Positions 35,581-44,394 of a stretch of 64,000 nucleotides of DNA are shown here, one piece after another. Origin of the DNA: Sphingomonas sp. OK281. Its GTDB lineage: Bacteria; Pseudomonadota; Alphaproteobacteria; Sphingomonadales; Sphingomonadaceae. The notes under the pieces were generated by a model. That model was not told the DNA's origin and did no database searches. It was given only the letters and a program-made list of their open reading frames with translations. Position 1 is the first letter of the stretch. Every line of letters starts with the position of its first letter. The stretch covers positions 1 through 64,000 of the forward strand of contig NZ_FOVZ01000006.1 of the NCBI RefSeq assembly GCF_900115295.1, in the 5' to 3' direction. The translations under genes were made by a program, and so were the position numbers.

Positions 35581-36134
35581 CCTTTGGCGGGCTCCGGGCA
35601 GTCTTCCTCGCCGAGCGGTCGATGCTGCTGCGGCTGCTCGTCGTCCGGCTCGGCAACGTCGAGGAGGCGGAGGACGCGTTGCAGGATCTCTGGCTGAGGC
35701 TTGAGACCGTCACCGGAGGGCCGATCGCCGAACCCGTCGGCTATATCTGCCGGATGGCGAACAACATCGCGGTCGACCGTCATCGTCGCGCGGCCCGGCG
35801 GGCGGATCGCGACACCGACTGGCTGGAGACGCAAGCGACGGCCGACGAGCATCCCGATGCCGAGCGCGCGCTGATCGCCCGCGAACGGCTGGCGCGGGTC
35901 GAGGCGACGCTTGCCGGTCTCCCGGACCGCGTCGCGACCGCGTTCCGCCTCTACCGGTTCGAGGATATGCCGCAGAAGGCGATCGCCGAGCAGATGGGCA
36001 TCACGGTCAGCGGCGTCGAGAAACTGCTGCACCGCGCGTATCTGCGAATTCACTTGCAACGCAGCAATTCCGGTGCGGATATCGCGCAGGCAGGACGTCT
36101 CGCTCATAAGGAGGACCAGCGCGATGGTCGATGA
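35577..36134 (+). CDS. ECF sigma factor, FecI-like
   Basis: 185 aa. Region 2 is at about 20-75 (VVRLGNVEEAEDALQDLWLRLE...YICRMANNIAVDRHRR) and region 4 at about 110-160 (LAGLPDRVATAFRLYRFEDMPQKAIAEQMGITVSGVEKLLHRAYL). Adjacent FecR and STN-domain receptor genes make this a FecI-type cell-surface signalling sigma. The ATG overlaps the flippase stop (ATGA), and its own end overlaps fecR by 11 bp. It likely drives the downstream receptor gene and possibly others. Confidence 0.9.
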   Translation: MTFGGLRAVFLAERSMLLRLLVVRLGNVEEAEDALQDLWLRLETVTGGPIAEPVGYICRMANNIAVDRHRRAARRADRDTDWLETQATADEHPDAERALIARERLARVEATLAGLPDRVATAFRLYRFEDMPQKAIAEQMGITVSGVEKLLHRAYLRIHLQRSNSGADIAQAGRLAHKEDQRDGR

Positions 36135-37119
36135 GTGGGGCAGGGACGGCAATCACGGTTCGGGTTACGGCGAGCACGCCGCGGCCGAGGCGGTTGCGTG
36201 GCACCTCCGCTTGCCGACTGCCGATGGTGGCGCATGGATGGCGTTCACCGAATGGCTGGAGGCTGACCCTCGTCATGCTCGCGCCTACGACGCGCTGGCG
36301 GTTGGGGATGCGGAACTGACCGATGCGCTCTCGCCGCCCGACTGGTCGCAGGCGACGTCCCCGGTTGCCGCCAACGACGACCGTCCGACGCCGCGGCGGC
36401 GCTGGATGCTGGGAGTGGTCGGTGGACTGGCGGCGGCCGGGATCGTCGGCGTCATGCTGCCGCTGGAAAACCCGTCCAGCACGGCCGCACGGATCGTCGA
36501 GACACCGGCCGGGGTGCGCCGCAGCGTGACGCTCGCCGACGGCAGCCGTATCGACCTGAACGGCGGCACCAGGCTGGCGATCGACGACAGCGCTTCGCGT
36601 CTGGTCACGTTGGAACGCGGCGAAGCGATCTTCCGGGTCACGCACGACGCGGCGCATCCGTTCGTCGTCCAATCGGGCACGATGCGGTTGCAGGACGTCG
36701 GCACGGTCTTCAACGTCGCCCGCGTCGGCGCGCATCTCGGCGTCCAGGTCGCCGAGGGCGCGGTGATGTTCCAGCCCGAACGGGAGCGCATCATGCTGAC
36801 CGCCGGTGCGGCGTTGTCGCACCTCGATGGCGAGGCACCGCGGATGTCGGGTATCGCGATCGACGACGTCGGCAGCTGGCGCAAGGGCCGGCTGGTGTTC
36901 CAGCAAACGCCCGTACGGCTGGTTGCCGCCGCGCTGGAACGCAGCACCGGCACGGTCGTGCGCGTTGCCCCGGCGCTTGCGGAGACACCGTTTACCGGAT
37001 CGATCGGCGTCACAGGCGGGGCTGATCGCCTGATCCCTCGCGCGGCTGCGCTGATCGGCGCCCGCGCGGAGCATGTCGACGGGCGCTGGATGCTGGTTGG
37101 AGGTCATGCCGGTCCGTAA
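36124..37119 (+). CDS. FecR-family anti-sigma factor
   Basis: 331 aa. A cytoplasmic FecR N-terminal domain (AWHLRL...WMAFTEWLEADPRHARAYD, about 24-55) binds the sigma factor; one membrane helix at about 94-114; the periplasmic FecR domain starts near residue 125 (TPAGVRRSVTLADGSRIDLNGGTRLAID) and ends with a domain that contacts the receptor signalling domain. It overlaps the sigma gene by 11 bp and the receptor gene by 14 bp, so the three are one operon. Confidence 0.92.
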   Translation: MVDEWGRDGNHGSGYGEHAAAEAVAWHLRLPTADGGAWMAFTEWLEADPRHARAYDALAVGDAELTDALSPPDWSQATSPVAANDDRPTPRRRWMLGVVGGLAAAGIVGVMLPLENPSSTAARIVETPAGVRRSVTLADGSRIDLNGGTRLAIDDSASRLVTLERGEAIFRVTHDAAHPFVVQSGTMRLQDVGTVFNVARVGAHLGVQVAEGAVMFQPERERIMLTAGAALSHLDGEAPRMSGIAIDDVGSWRKGRLVFQQTPVRLVAAALERSTGTVVRVAPALAETPFTGSIGVTGGADRLIPRAAALIGARAEHVDGRWMLVGGHAGP

Positions 37120-39511
37120 ACTTCGTTTCGCCGTCGCCCTGCTCGCCGCACCTTCGTTCGCATCGTTCCTGTCCGCTCCCGTCGATGCAGCGGAACGGCG
37201 GGCGATCGCCGTTGCGCCGGCCTCGCTCGATCGGGCGATCGCCGTGCTCGCGCAACAGGCCGGCGTCGACATCGGCAGCGCTGAACCCGGCCTCGGGCAC
37301 ATCAGGGTGCCGGGCGTCCGCGGTCGACTGACGGCGGCCGATGCCCTCGACCGGCTGCTGTCGGGCACCGGCCTGGTTGCGCAATCCATGAGCCCGGACA
37401 GCTTCCGGATCGTGCGCCGCGCCGCGCCGCGACCGGTTCGCCGCGCACCACCCGCCACGCGCGTCGTTCTGCCTCCGGCCGTGACCGAACCCCCAGGCGA
37501 ACCCGGACCGATGCCGGAAATCGTCGTGATGGCATCGAAGCGTGCGACATCGCAGCTTCGCTTTCCAGGGGCGCTCACGATCGTGCACCGAGAGGGGACT
37601 GGCGTCATTGGCGCCGATGCGGCCGGCGGGATGGAGCGTGCGATCGCGGCGACGCCGATCCTCCAGGGCACCGCGCTCGGCGCAGGGCGCAACAAGCTGT
37701 TCATTCGCGGCGTCGCCGACAGCAGCTTCACCGGCCCGACCCAGTCGACTGCCAACGTCTATTTCGGCGAGGTGCCGGTCGCGTATAACGGGCCGGACCC
37801 AGGACTGAACCTGTACGACGTCGATCAGGTCGAGGTGCTCGAAGGACCACAGGGCACGCTCTATGGCGCGGGCGCGATCGGCGGGATCATCCGGCTGGTA
37901 CCCCACCCGGTCGAGTTGTCCACGGTGGCCGCTACCGTCTCGGGCGGCGCCAGCGCGACCAGGTCGGGCGCACCGGGTGGCGACGTCGCCGGCATGATCA
38001 ATCTGCCCGTAAGCCGCGGTGTCGTCGGCTTGCGTGCGGTTGGCTACAGCGTTGTCGAGGGCGGCTATATCGACGATGTGCAGCGGGCCTTGCGCAACGT
38101 CAATCGCGTGACGACGACCGGCGGACGCCTCGACGTTCGCGTGGTACCGGCGCATGGCTGGACGATCGACGCCGGTATCGTCGCGCAGTCGGTGTCGGCG
38201 CCCGACCTCCAATATGCGGAACGTGGCGCCGGCTCGCTGTCCCGTGCCTCGCGTCTCGCGCAACCGTTCGAGCAGCAGTATTTCCTGGGCCGCGTGGTGA
38301 TCGACAGGCAGTGGAACGACGGCCTGCATCTGGTCTCGGCGACGGGGCTGGTCCACCGCGACGCGGACAGTCGGTTCGACGCGACCAAACCCAATCGCCC
38401 GACCATGCCGATCGCCTATGACACCGACGAACGCAGCCGGTTGTTCTCGCACGAGACGCGGCTCTCGCGGACCGGCACCAACGGCGCGGGGTGGCTGGTC
38501 GGGGTCGCGGTCATCCATGCCCGCGATGCCTATGCGAGACTGTACGGCGCGCCGGATCGGCTGCGCGATATCGTCGGCGTCACCAACCGGACATTCGATG
38601 CGGCCGTATTCGGCGAGGCCGGGGTCGCGGTGACCCCAAAGCTGACCGTCACCGCAGGCGCGCGACTGACGCACCAGCGGACCGACGGAGACCCGATCGC
38701 CAGCCTGCGCACGACCAATTTCATCCGTGGCAGGAGTTCGACCCGGGTCGATCCCACGCTCGGCGCGTCCTGGCTGCTGGCCCCTACGTTGGCAGCGTAT
38801 GCGCGCTACCAGTCCGGCTTCCGAACCGGCGGGATCACCGTCGCGCCGGGCGTCGGCCGGGTCGTCGATCTGGTCCCGGATACCATTCACGTTGGCGAGA
38901 TCGGTCTTCGCAGGGAACGTAGAGGCTCGCGCGGCCTTGCTGCCTCCATCGGGATCTCGCTGACCGACTGGCGGCATATCCAGGCCGACCTCGTCGATCG
39001 ATCGGGGTTCCCGTTCACCACGAACCTCGGCAACAGCCACATTCGTGGTGTCGAGGCCAGCGTCGACTGGGTACCGCTATCCGGCTTGCACGTCGACGCG
39101 GCCATGTTCCTGAACGATACCCGCGTGACCGATCCGGATACCGCGCTGGGCCGCCAGACCGGCACCAGATTACCCAACACGCCGCCTTTCGCGATGTCCG
39201 GAAGCGTCGGCTACGACTGGTCGGTCGGGGCGGGGGCTCGTGCAGGCATCGATGCTGGCTGGCGCTATGTTGGCCGCTCGATGGTCGGTACGCAGGCGCC
39301 GCTCGACATTTCGCAGGGCGATTACGGCACCACGCATCTCGGTGGCACATGGTCGAAGGGACGCGTTCGGTTGTCGAGCACGATCGAGAACGTGCTCGAC
39401 GCGAAGGGTGATCGCTTTGCCGGCGGCAATCCGTTCGCACTCGCCGCGCGCAACGAATACACGCCGCTGCGACCGCGAACGATCCGGCTCGGCGGCGCGA
39501 TCACCTGGTGA
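37106..39511 (+). CDS. TonB-dependent transducer with STN signalling domain (FecA type)
   Basis: 801 aa. The signal peptide ends SAPVDA; residues 32-105 form an STN domain (RRAIAVAPASLDRAIAVLAQQAGVDI...DALDRLLSGTGLVAQ), then a Pro-rich linker, TonB-box-like EIVVMASKR, plug (VEVLEGPQGTLYGAGAIGG) and barrel ending in TW. GGAGG lies just before the ATG. With FecI- and FecR-like partners it should sense its ligand at the surface and switch on its own operon. The ligand is unknown; the long plug type is seen in both siderophore and glycan receptors. Confidence 0.92.
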   Translation: MPVRKLRFAVALLAAPSFASFLSAPVDAAERRAIAVAPASLDRAIAVLAQQAGVDIGSAEPGLGHIRVPGVRGRLTAADALDRLLSGTGLVAQSMSPDSFRIVRRAAPRPVRRAPPATRVVLPPAVTEPPGEPGPMPEIVVMASKRATSQLRFPGALTIVHREGTGVIGADAAGGMERAIAATPILQGTALGAGRNKLFIRGVADSSFTGPTQSTANVYFGEVPVAYNGPDPGLNLYDVDQVEVLEGPQGTLYGAGAIGGIIRLVPHPVELSTVAATVSGGASATRSGAPGGDVAGMINLPVSRGVVGLRAVGYSVVEGGYIDDVQRALRNVNRVTTTGGRLDVRVVPAHGWTIDAGIVAQSVSAPDLQYAERGAGSLSRASRLAQPFEQQYFLGRVVIDRQWNDGLHLVSATGLVHRDADSRFDATKPNRPTMPIAYDTDERSRLFSHETRLSRTGTNGAGWLVGVAVIHARDAYARLYGAPDRLRDIVGVTNRTFDAAVFGEAGVAVTPKLTVTAGARLTHQRTDGDPIASLRTTNFIRGRSSTRVDPTLGASWLLAPTLAAYARYQSGFRTGGITVAPGVGRVVDLVPDTIHVGEIGLRRERRGSRGLAASIGISLTDWRHIQADLVDRSGFPFTTNLGNSHIRGVEASVDWVPLSGLHVDAAMFLNDTRVTDPDTALGRQTGTRLPNTPPFAMSGSVGYDWSVGAGARAGIDAGWRYVGRSMVGTQAPLDISQGDYGTTHLGGTWSKGRVRLSSTIENVLDAKGDRFAGGNPFALAARNEYTPLRPRTIRLGGAITW

Positions 39512-39589
39512 TCGACGTGCCGGGTGGACCGCGCACCGACTACGTTCGATGAACGCCCGACGTGAATTTGCCGCGGTCTCGTGGTTATC

Positions 39590-41920
39590 TCAACGGCGTG
39601 CTGTCGACGCCGAGAACGGCCGGGCCTTCGCGTCCTTGCCCCAGAATGTGTTCGGCGTTGCGCCCATCACGAAGCCAAGCTCGCCGCCCTGGCGGATCTC
39701 GTCGTCGCGCAGATAGCTGCGGGTGAGGGGCCTGCCGTTGAGCGTGACCGAGCGGATATAGGGGTTGGCGTCCGACAGATTGTCCGTGCGGATCGCGAAC
39801 TGCTTGCCGCCGGGCAGCGCGAGCGTCGCCTGTGACAGGAACGGCCGGCCGATGACATATTCGTTCGATCCCGGCGCGACCGGGTAGAAACCGAGCGCGG
39901 TGAAGACTAGCCATGCGGACATCTGGCCGAGATCGTCGTTGCCGCTGAGCCCTTCCGGCTTGGCACCGTATTGGCTCCGCACGATCTGGCCGAGCCGCTC
40001 CTGCGTCCGCCACGGCGCGCCGGCGTAATTGTAGAGATAGGCGACGTGGTGGCTCGGTTCGTTGCCGTGGATATACTGGCCGATCAGCCCGGCGATATCC
40101 TCCGCATGGCTATAATCGACCTTCGAGTTGTCGAAATCGAACATCGCGTCGAGCTTCTTCACGGTCTTGGCATCGCCGCCGAGCAGCCGGAACAGTCCCG
40201 CCTGATCCTGCGGGACGAACCAGCTATATTGCCACGCATTGCCCTCCGTATAATCGGAGCCGTAATTGATCGCGGTCGGATCGAAGGGGGTGCGGAACGC
40301 GCCGTTCGCAAGCCTTGCGCGCAGCCAGCCGGACTTCGCGTCGAAGCTGTTGCGCCAGTTGCCTGCGCGCGTCTCGAACCGCTCGGCAATGTCGGTCTTG
40401 CCCATCCGCCGCGCCATCCGCGCGATCGTCCAGTCGTCATAGGCATATTCGACGGTCTTCGATGCGGCCTCCGGCTCCTTGTCGATCGGGACGTAGCCGC
40501 GCTGGATGTACTCGCCGAGCCCGCCATAGGACGCGTGGTCGGCGCTCGCGACCATCGCCTGCAACGCGGCGTCCGCGTCGAAGCCGCCAATGCCCTTCAT
40601 ATACGCGTCGGCGATAACGGGGACCGCATGATAACCAATCATCGTCCACGTCTCACGCCCCGCAAACTGCCATACCGGAAGAATGCCGTCGGGGCTGTGT
40701 TGCTGGCTGGCGATCAGCGAACGGACGATGTCGCTATTGGTCTTCTCCGGTTGGATCAGCGTCAGCAGCGGGTGTTCGGCGCGGAACGTGTCCCATAGCG
40801 AAAAGGTCGAGCGGACGGTGAAGCCGGACGCCCGGTGGACCTGATCGTCGGGTCCGCGATAACGCCCGTCACTGTCACTCCATACGCTGGGCGCGAGCAG
40901 GCTGTGGTAAAGCGCTGTGGCAAAGATGCGGCGCATCGGCGGGGCCGCCTCGAACCTGACCGCGCCAAGCGCGGTATCCCAGTCGGCCTGGGTCTTGGTG
41001 CGGACGGCGTCGAAGCCACCGGGCTCGCTATCGAGATTGGCGAGCGCGCCGGCTTCGTCGACGCCGGAAATCCCGACCTTCACTTCGAGCGGAGCGTCGA
41101 GCGGGCCAAAATCGAGCCGCGCCTCCAGTGCCTGGCCGAGCTTTTCCGCGAGCGCGTCGCTGCCGCGGCCTGGGCCTTGGAAACCCTTGTACGGGATGTC
41201 CTTCTCTCGGTTGACCAGCGCGTGGCCGACCAGCGGCGCGGAGAACCGCATCGCGAAGTAGAGCTTGCGCCCGGGCGCCCAGCCGCGCGTCTCGCGAAAG
41301 CCGGTGAGCACGCCATCGTCGCGCAGGTGCAGCCCCGACCACAGGATCTTGCCGGGGTAATTATAGAGCGACGACCGGAGATCGACCACGAGGTGCGCCG
41401 CCTTGCCCTTGGGGAAGCTGTAGCGATGCACTCCGATGCGGGTACCCGCGGTCATTTCCGCGCGCGCGCCCGGACCGTCGAGCGTGACGGCGTAATAGCC
41501 CGGTTTGGCGACTTCGGTGGCGTGCGAAAAACGCGAGCGATAGCCCGGAGCGGCGGGCGTGCCGGGGTCCATCGGCACCGCGTCGCCCGATACCGGCATG
41601 ACGAGGATATCGCCGAGATCGGAATGGCCCGCGCCCGAGAAATGCGTGTGGCTGAACCCCTCGATCATCGGGTCGTCGTAGCGATAGCCGGCGGCATGAC
41701 CGTAGCAGGTGCGGATCACGCACGAGGTATCGGTGTCCGGCGACAACTGTACCATGCCGAACGGGGCGACTGCCCCCGGGAAGGTGTGGCCTTCGCCGCC
41801 GGTGCCGATGAACGGATCGACCGCGTCGCTCGATTTGGCGGCGTCCTGTGCATAGGCGGGGCCAGCGAGGATGGTGGCGAACATCACACCCATCAGGCAC
41901 GATCGCTGGAAGATGGACAT
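39590..41920 (-). CDS. GH92 family alpha-mannosidase, secreted
   Basis: 776 aa with a signal peptide (cleavage after GPAYA). GH92 features are clear: VDPFIGTGGEGHTFPGAVAPFGMVQLSPDT, GYRYDDPMIEGFSHTHFSGAGHSDLGD, and DYTEGNAWQYSWFVPQDQAGL carrying a conserved acidic residue, then GNDDLGQMSAWLVFTALGFYPVAPG. The family removes alpha-mannose with inversion, using Ca2+. The ATG at 41920 is chosen because it begins the signal peptide; a GTG at 41953 is the alternative. It follows the LacI gene by about 96 bp on the same strand and is probably regulated by it. The 78 bp separating it from the convergent receptor gene hold no clear hairpin. Confidence 0.93.
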   Translation of the reverse strand: MSIFQRSCLMGVMFATILAGPAYAQDAAKSSDAVDPFIGTGGEGHTFPGAVAPFGMVQLSPDTDTSCVIRTCYGHAAGYRYDDPMIEGFSHTHFSGAGHSDLGDILVMPVSGDAVPMDPGTPAAPGYRSRFSHATEVAKPGYYAVTLDGPGARAEMTAGTRIGVHRYSFPKGKAAHLVVDLRSSLYNYPGKILWSGLHLRDDGVLTGFRETRGWAPGRKLYFAMRFSAPLVGHALVNREKDIPYKGFQGPGRGSDALAEKLGQALEARLDFGPLDAPLEVKVGISGVDEAGALANLDSEPGGFDAVRTKTQADWDTALGAVRFEAAPPMRRIFATALYHSLLAPSVWSDSDGRYRGPDDQVHRASGFTVRSTFSLWDTFRAEHPLLTLIQPEKTNSDIVRSLIASQQHSPDGILPVWQFAGRETWTMIGYHAVPVIADAYMKGIGGFDADAALQAMVASADHASYGGLGEYIQRGYVPIDKEPEAASKTVEYAYDDWTIARMARRMGKTDIAERFETRAGNWRNSFDAKSGWLRARLANGAFRTPFDPTAINYGSDYTEGNAWQYSWFVPQDQAGLFRLLGGDAKTVKKLDAMFDFDNSKVDYSHAEDIAGLIGQYIHGNEPSHHVAYLYNYAGAPWRTQERLGQIVRSQYGAKPEGLSGNDDLGQMSAWLVFTALGFYPVAPGSNEYVIGRPFLSQATLALPGGKQFAIRTDNLSDANPYIRSVTLNGRPLTRSYLRDDEIRQGGELGFVMGATPNTFWGKDAKARPFSASTARR

Positions 41921-42016
41921 TGAGGTCACCCGTTCGAAAATTGGATGGTGCACATGGTTGTTGTCATCATGCGCTCCGGATCGCGCGGTGCCTATCCCGG
42001 CTCGCGTGCATCATCG

Positions 42017-43024
42017 TCAACGGTCCGATCGGGGCCGGGCAGTGCTGTTGCGCATCACCAGTTCGTGCTGCAGCGTCACGTGCCGCGAGGGGCTCTCGAT
42101 GCCGCGAAGGATGTCGACCAGCAGCTCCACGGTGCGACGGCCGATCATGCTCTTGGGCTGGGCGATCGTCGTTAGCGGCGGCTGGAAATAGCGCGCGAGC
42201 GGCAGGTCGTCGAAGCCGATCACGGAGACGTCGGTCGGGCACGACAGGCCGGCATCGCCGATCGCGCTGAGCGCGCCCATCGCCATCTCGTCGCTGAAGC
42301 AGAAGATCGCGGTCACGCCGTGCGCGAGCAGGTCGCGGGTGTGGTCGACGGCCGAGCCGGCGGAATAGTCGCCGATGCGGATGTGCAGGCTATCGCGGGC
42401 GCCAGCGCGGTTCGCGGCGTCGATTGCGCCAGCGAGGCGATCGCGGCTGATCGGGCTGATCTCGGGGCCGGTGACGATACCGATCCTGCGATGACCAAGG
42501 TCGATCAGATGCTCGACGGCGTCAGCGCTGGCGGTCGCGTTGTCGATGTGGACGCTCGGAACGCCCAGGTCCGGGCTGTATTCGCAGCCGTTGACGATCG
42601 GCGCCGCGGCGCCCTTGCGCGACAGCAGCGGCGCGAGACTGGCGGGCAGTCGGTGGCCGAGGAAGATTAGTCCGTCCACCTCGCGGCGGGAGAGCATGTC
42701 GGCATATTGATCCTCCACTTCGGGGTCATGTCGCGTGTCGCCGACGACGACCGAGTATCCTGCGTCCCTCGCCGCCTCCTCGGCACCGCGGATGACGCTC
42801 GCGAAAAACGCGTTGGAGATGTCGGGGACGGTCAGCAGGATCTTGGCGGCGCGCAACGTCCGCAGGCTGCGGGCTGCGACGTTGGGCGTGTAGCCGGAGG
42901 ACCGGACCACCGCGAGCACGCGCAGCCGCGTCTCCTCGGACACCTGTTCGGGGCGGCTCAATACCCGCGAAACCGTGGCGGTGGAGACGCCCGAGAGTGC
43001 GGCCACTTCGATGATCGTCGGCAT
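42017..43024 (-). CDS. LacI-family transcriptional repressor
   Basis: 335 aa. The N-terminal helix-turn-helix is IIEVAALSGVSTATVSRVLSRPEQVSEETR with hinge AARSLRTLRA, followed by a periplasmic-binding-protein-like sensor domain (ILLTVPDISNAFFASVIRGAEEAA; VIGFDDLPLARYFQPPLTTIAQP). It sits between GH92 and the divergent transporter/3-keto-glycoside operon, and a 16-bp palindrome of LacI-operator type lies in the intergenic region, so it probably represses both sides until a sugar ligand binds. Confidence 0.95.
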   Translation of the reverse strand: MPTIIEVAALSGVSTATVSRVLSRPEQVSEETRLRVLAVVRSSGYTPNVAARSLRTLRAAKILLTVPDISNAFFASVIRGAEEAARDAGYSVVVGDTRHDPEVEDQYADMLSRREVDGLIFLGHRLPASLAPLLSRKGAAAPIVNGCEYSPDLGVPSVHIDNATASADAVEHLIDLGHRRIGIVTGPEISPISRDRLAGAIDAANRAGARDSLHIRIGDYSAGSAVDHTRDLLAHGVTAIFCFSDEMAMGALSAIGDAGLSCPTDVSVIGFDDLPLARYFQPPLTTIAQPKSMIGRRTVELLVDILRGIESPSRHVTLQHELVMRNSTARPRSDR

Positions 43025-43069
43025 AGGGTCGTCATGGATCCGGTCGGAGGCAGTGTCGATATATATCCC

Positions 43070-43085
43070 ATGTAATCCTTTACAT
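43070..43085. promoter_or_regulatory. LacI-type operator palindrome
   Basis: ATGTAA-TCCT-TTACAT, perfect six-base arms around four bases. It matches the TGTAA...TTACA pattern of LacI-family operators in proteobacteria and stands in the 125-bp region between the divergent LacI gene and the transporter gene at 43150. Confidence 0.7.
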
Positions 43086-43149
43086 TCGTTTCGTGCCTCC
43101 GTAGCCTCATGTCCGACAAGCAGGAAAACTGCGATCGGAGAGGTAGCGA

Positions 43150-44394
43150 ATGGCTGTGACGAACGATGGATTTCAGCCCGCGCCTTCCGGTGGCGGCCTG
43201 CTGACCGGCCGCCTCAGCGCCATGATGTTCATGCAGTTCTTCGTCTGGGGCGCCTGGACTGTAACCCTTGGCCTCGTCATGCAGACGGTCGGGATCGGCA
43301 ACCTCATCGGCAACGCCTTCTCGGTCGGGCCGATCGCGTCGATCGTCGGGTCGTTCCTCCTCGGCATGGCGGCGGCGCGCTATGTCAGCCCGCGGATGCT
43401 GATGGTGATCCTGCACCTTATCGGCGGCGTGCTGCTGTTCCTGCTCCCATCGCTGGTGACACCGGAGAATGGCCGGACCTTCGTCTGGCTGCTGCTCTGC
43501 TACATGATCCTCTACATGCCGACGGTCGGCCTCGCGAACACGATCGCGCTGAAGAGCTTTGGCGAGCGGACCGACAAGTTCCCGTTCGTCCGCGCGTTCG
43601 GTACGCTCGGCTGGATTACGGCGGGGCTGATCATCGGCTGGGCGGGGCTGTCCGCGAGCCCCGAGATCTTCCGTGTTGCGGCGGTCGTCTCGATCGCGTT
43701 GGGGCTCTACAGCATCACGTTGCCCAACGTCACGGCGGATGCGCCGCGCGACGAGAGCGTGCTCCGGCAGGTGTTCTGCGTCGAGGCGTTCGGTTTGCTG
43801 AAACAGCGCTCGTTCCTGATCTTCATGACCTGCGCGACGCTGATCTCGATCCCGCTGGCGATGTATTACGCCTATGCCTCGCCCTATGTCGGCGCGACCG
43901 GCATCCGCAACGTCGGCGGCACGCTTGCGATCGGCCAGATGTCCGAACTCGTGTTCATGTTCTCGATGCCGTGGCTGTACCGACGGTTCGGGGTTAAGCC
44001 GCTGCTGCTGGTAGGCATGGCGGCATGGGCGTTGCGCTATGCCTTGTTCGCGATCGGCGATGGCGGATCGTCGATCTGGGCGGTGTATCTCGGCGTTGCA
44101 CTGCACGGCGTCTGCTATGATTTCTTCTTCGTCGCCGGCGCAATCTACACCGGCACGATCGCCACGCCGAAGGGTGTGAACGCGCAGGCGCAGGGCATGC
44201 TGACGCTGTTCACCTACGGTGTCGGCATGCTGCTCGGCTCGCAGATCGGCGCGCTGCTGTACGCGCAGTTGCCCGTCGCGCCGACAATCGCCGACTGGCA
44301 GCATATGTGGTGGTATCCCGCGATCGCCGCCGCGGTGATCGCGCTGCTGTTTCAGTTCACGTTCCGCGACGACACCAGGAAGGTCGCAGCATGA
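43150..44394 (+). CDS. MFS transporter, nucleoside:H+ symporter-like (NupG/NHS family)
   Basis: 414 aa, 12 membrane helices. The N-terminal LSAMMFMQFFVWGAWTVTLG and the later GVCYDFFFVAGAIYTG are typical of the NupG/NHS branch, whose members in sugar operons import nucleosides or sugar derivatives. GGAGAGG precedes the ATG. It is the first gene of a nine-gene plus-strand operon and overlaps the next gene as ATGA. Given the operon it may import a 3-keto sugar or glycoside product (inference). Confidence 0.85.
   Translation: MAVTNDGFQPAPSGGGLLTGRLSAMMFMQFFVWGAWTVTLGLVMQTVGIGNLIGNAFSVGPIASIVGSFLLGMAAARYVSPRMLMVILHLIGGVLLFLLPSLVTPENGRTFVWLLLCYMILYMPTVGLANTIALKSFGERTDKFPFVRAFGTLGWITAGLIIGWAGLSASPEIFRVAAVVSIALGLYSITLPNVTADAPRDESVLRQVFCVEAFGLLKQRSFLIFMTCATLISIPLAMYYAYASPYVGATGIRNVGGTLAIGQMSELVFMFSMPWLYRRFGVKPLLLVGMAAWALRYALFAIGDGGSSIWAVYLGVALHGVCYDFFFVAGAIYTGTIATPKGVNAQAQGMLTLFTYGVGMLLGSQIGALLYAQLPVAPTIADWQHMWWYPAIAAAVIALLFQFTFRDDTRKVAA

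Noticed and set aside
39512..39589. Terminator between the FecA-type receptor and GH92 genes
   Set aside because: Only very short inverted repeats (such as GTTC/GAAC) are present; not convincing.
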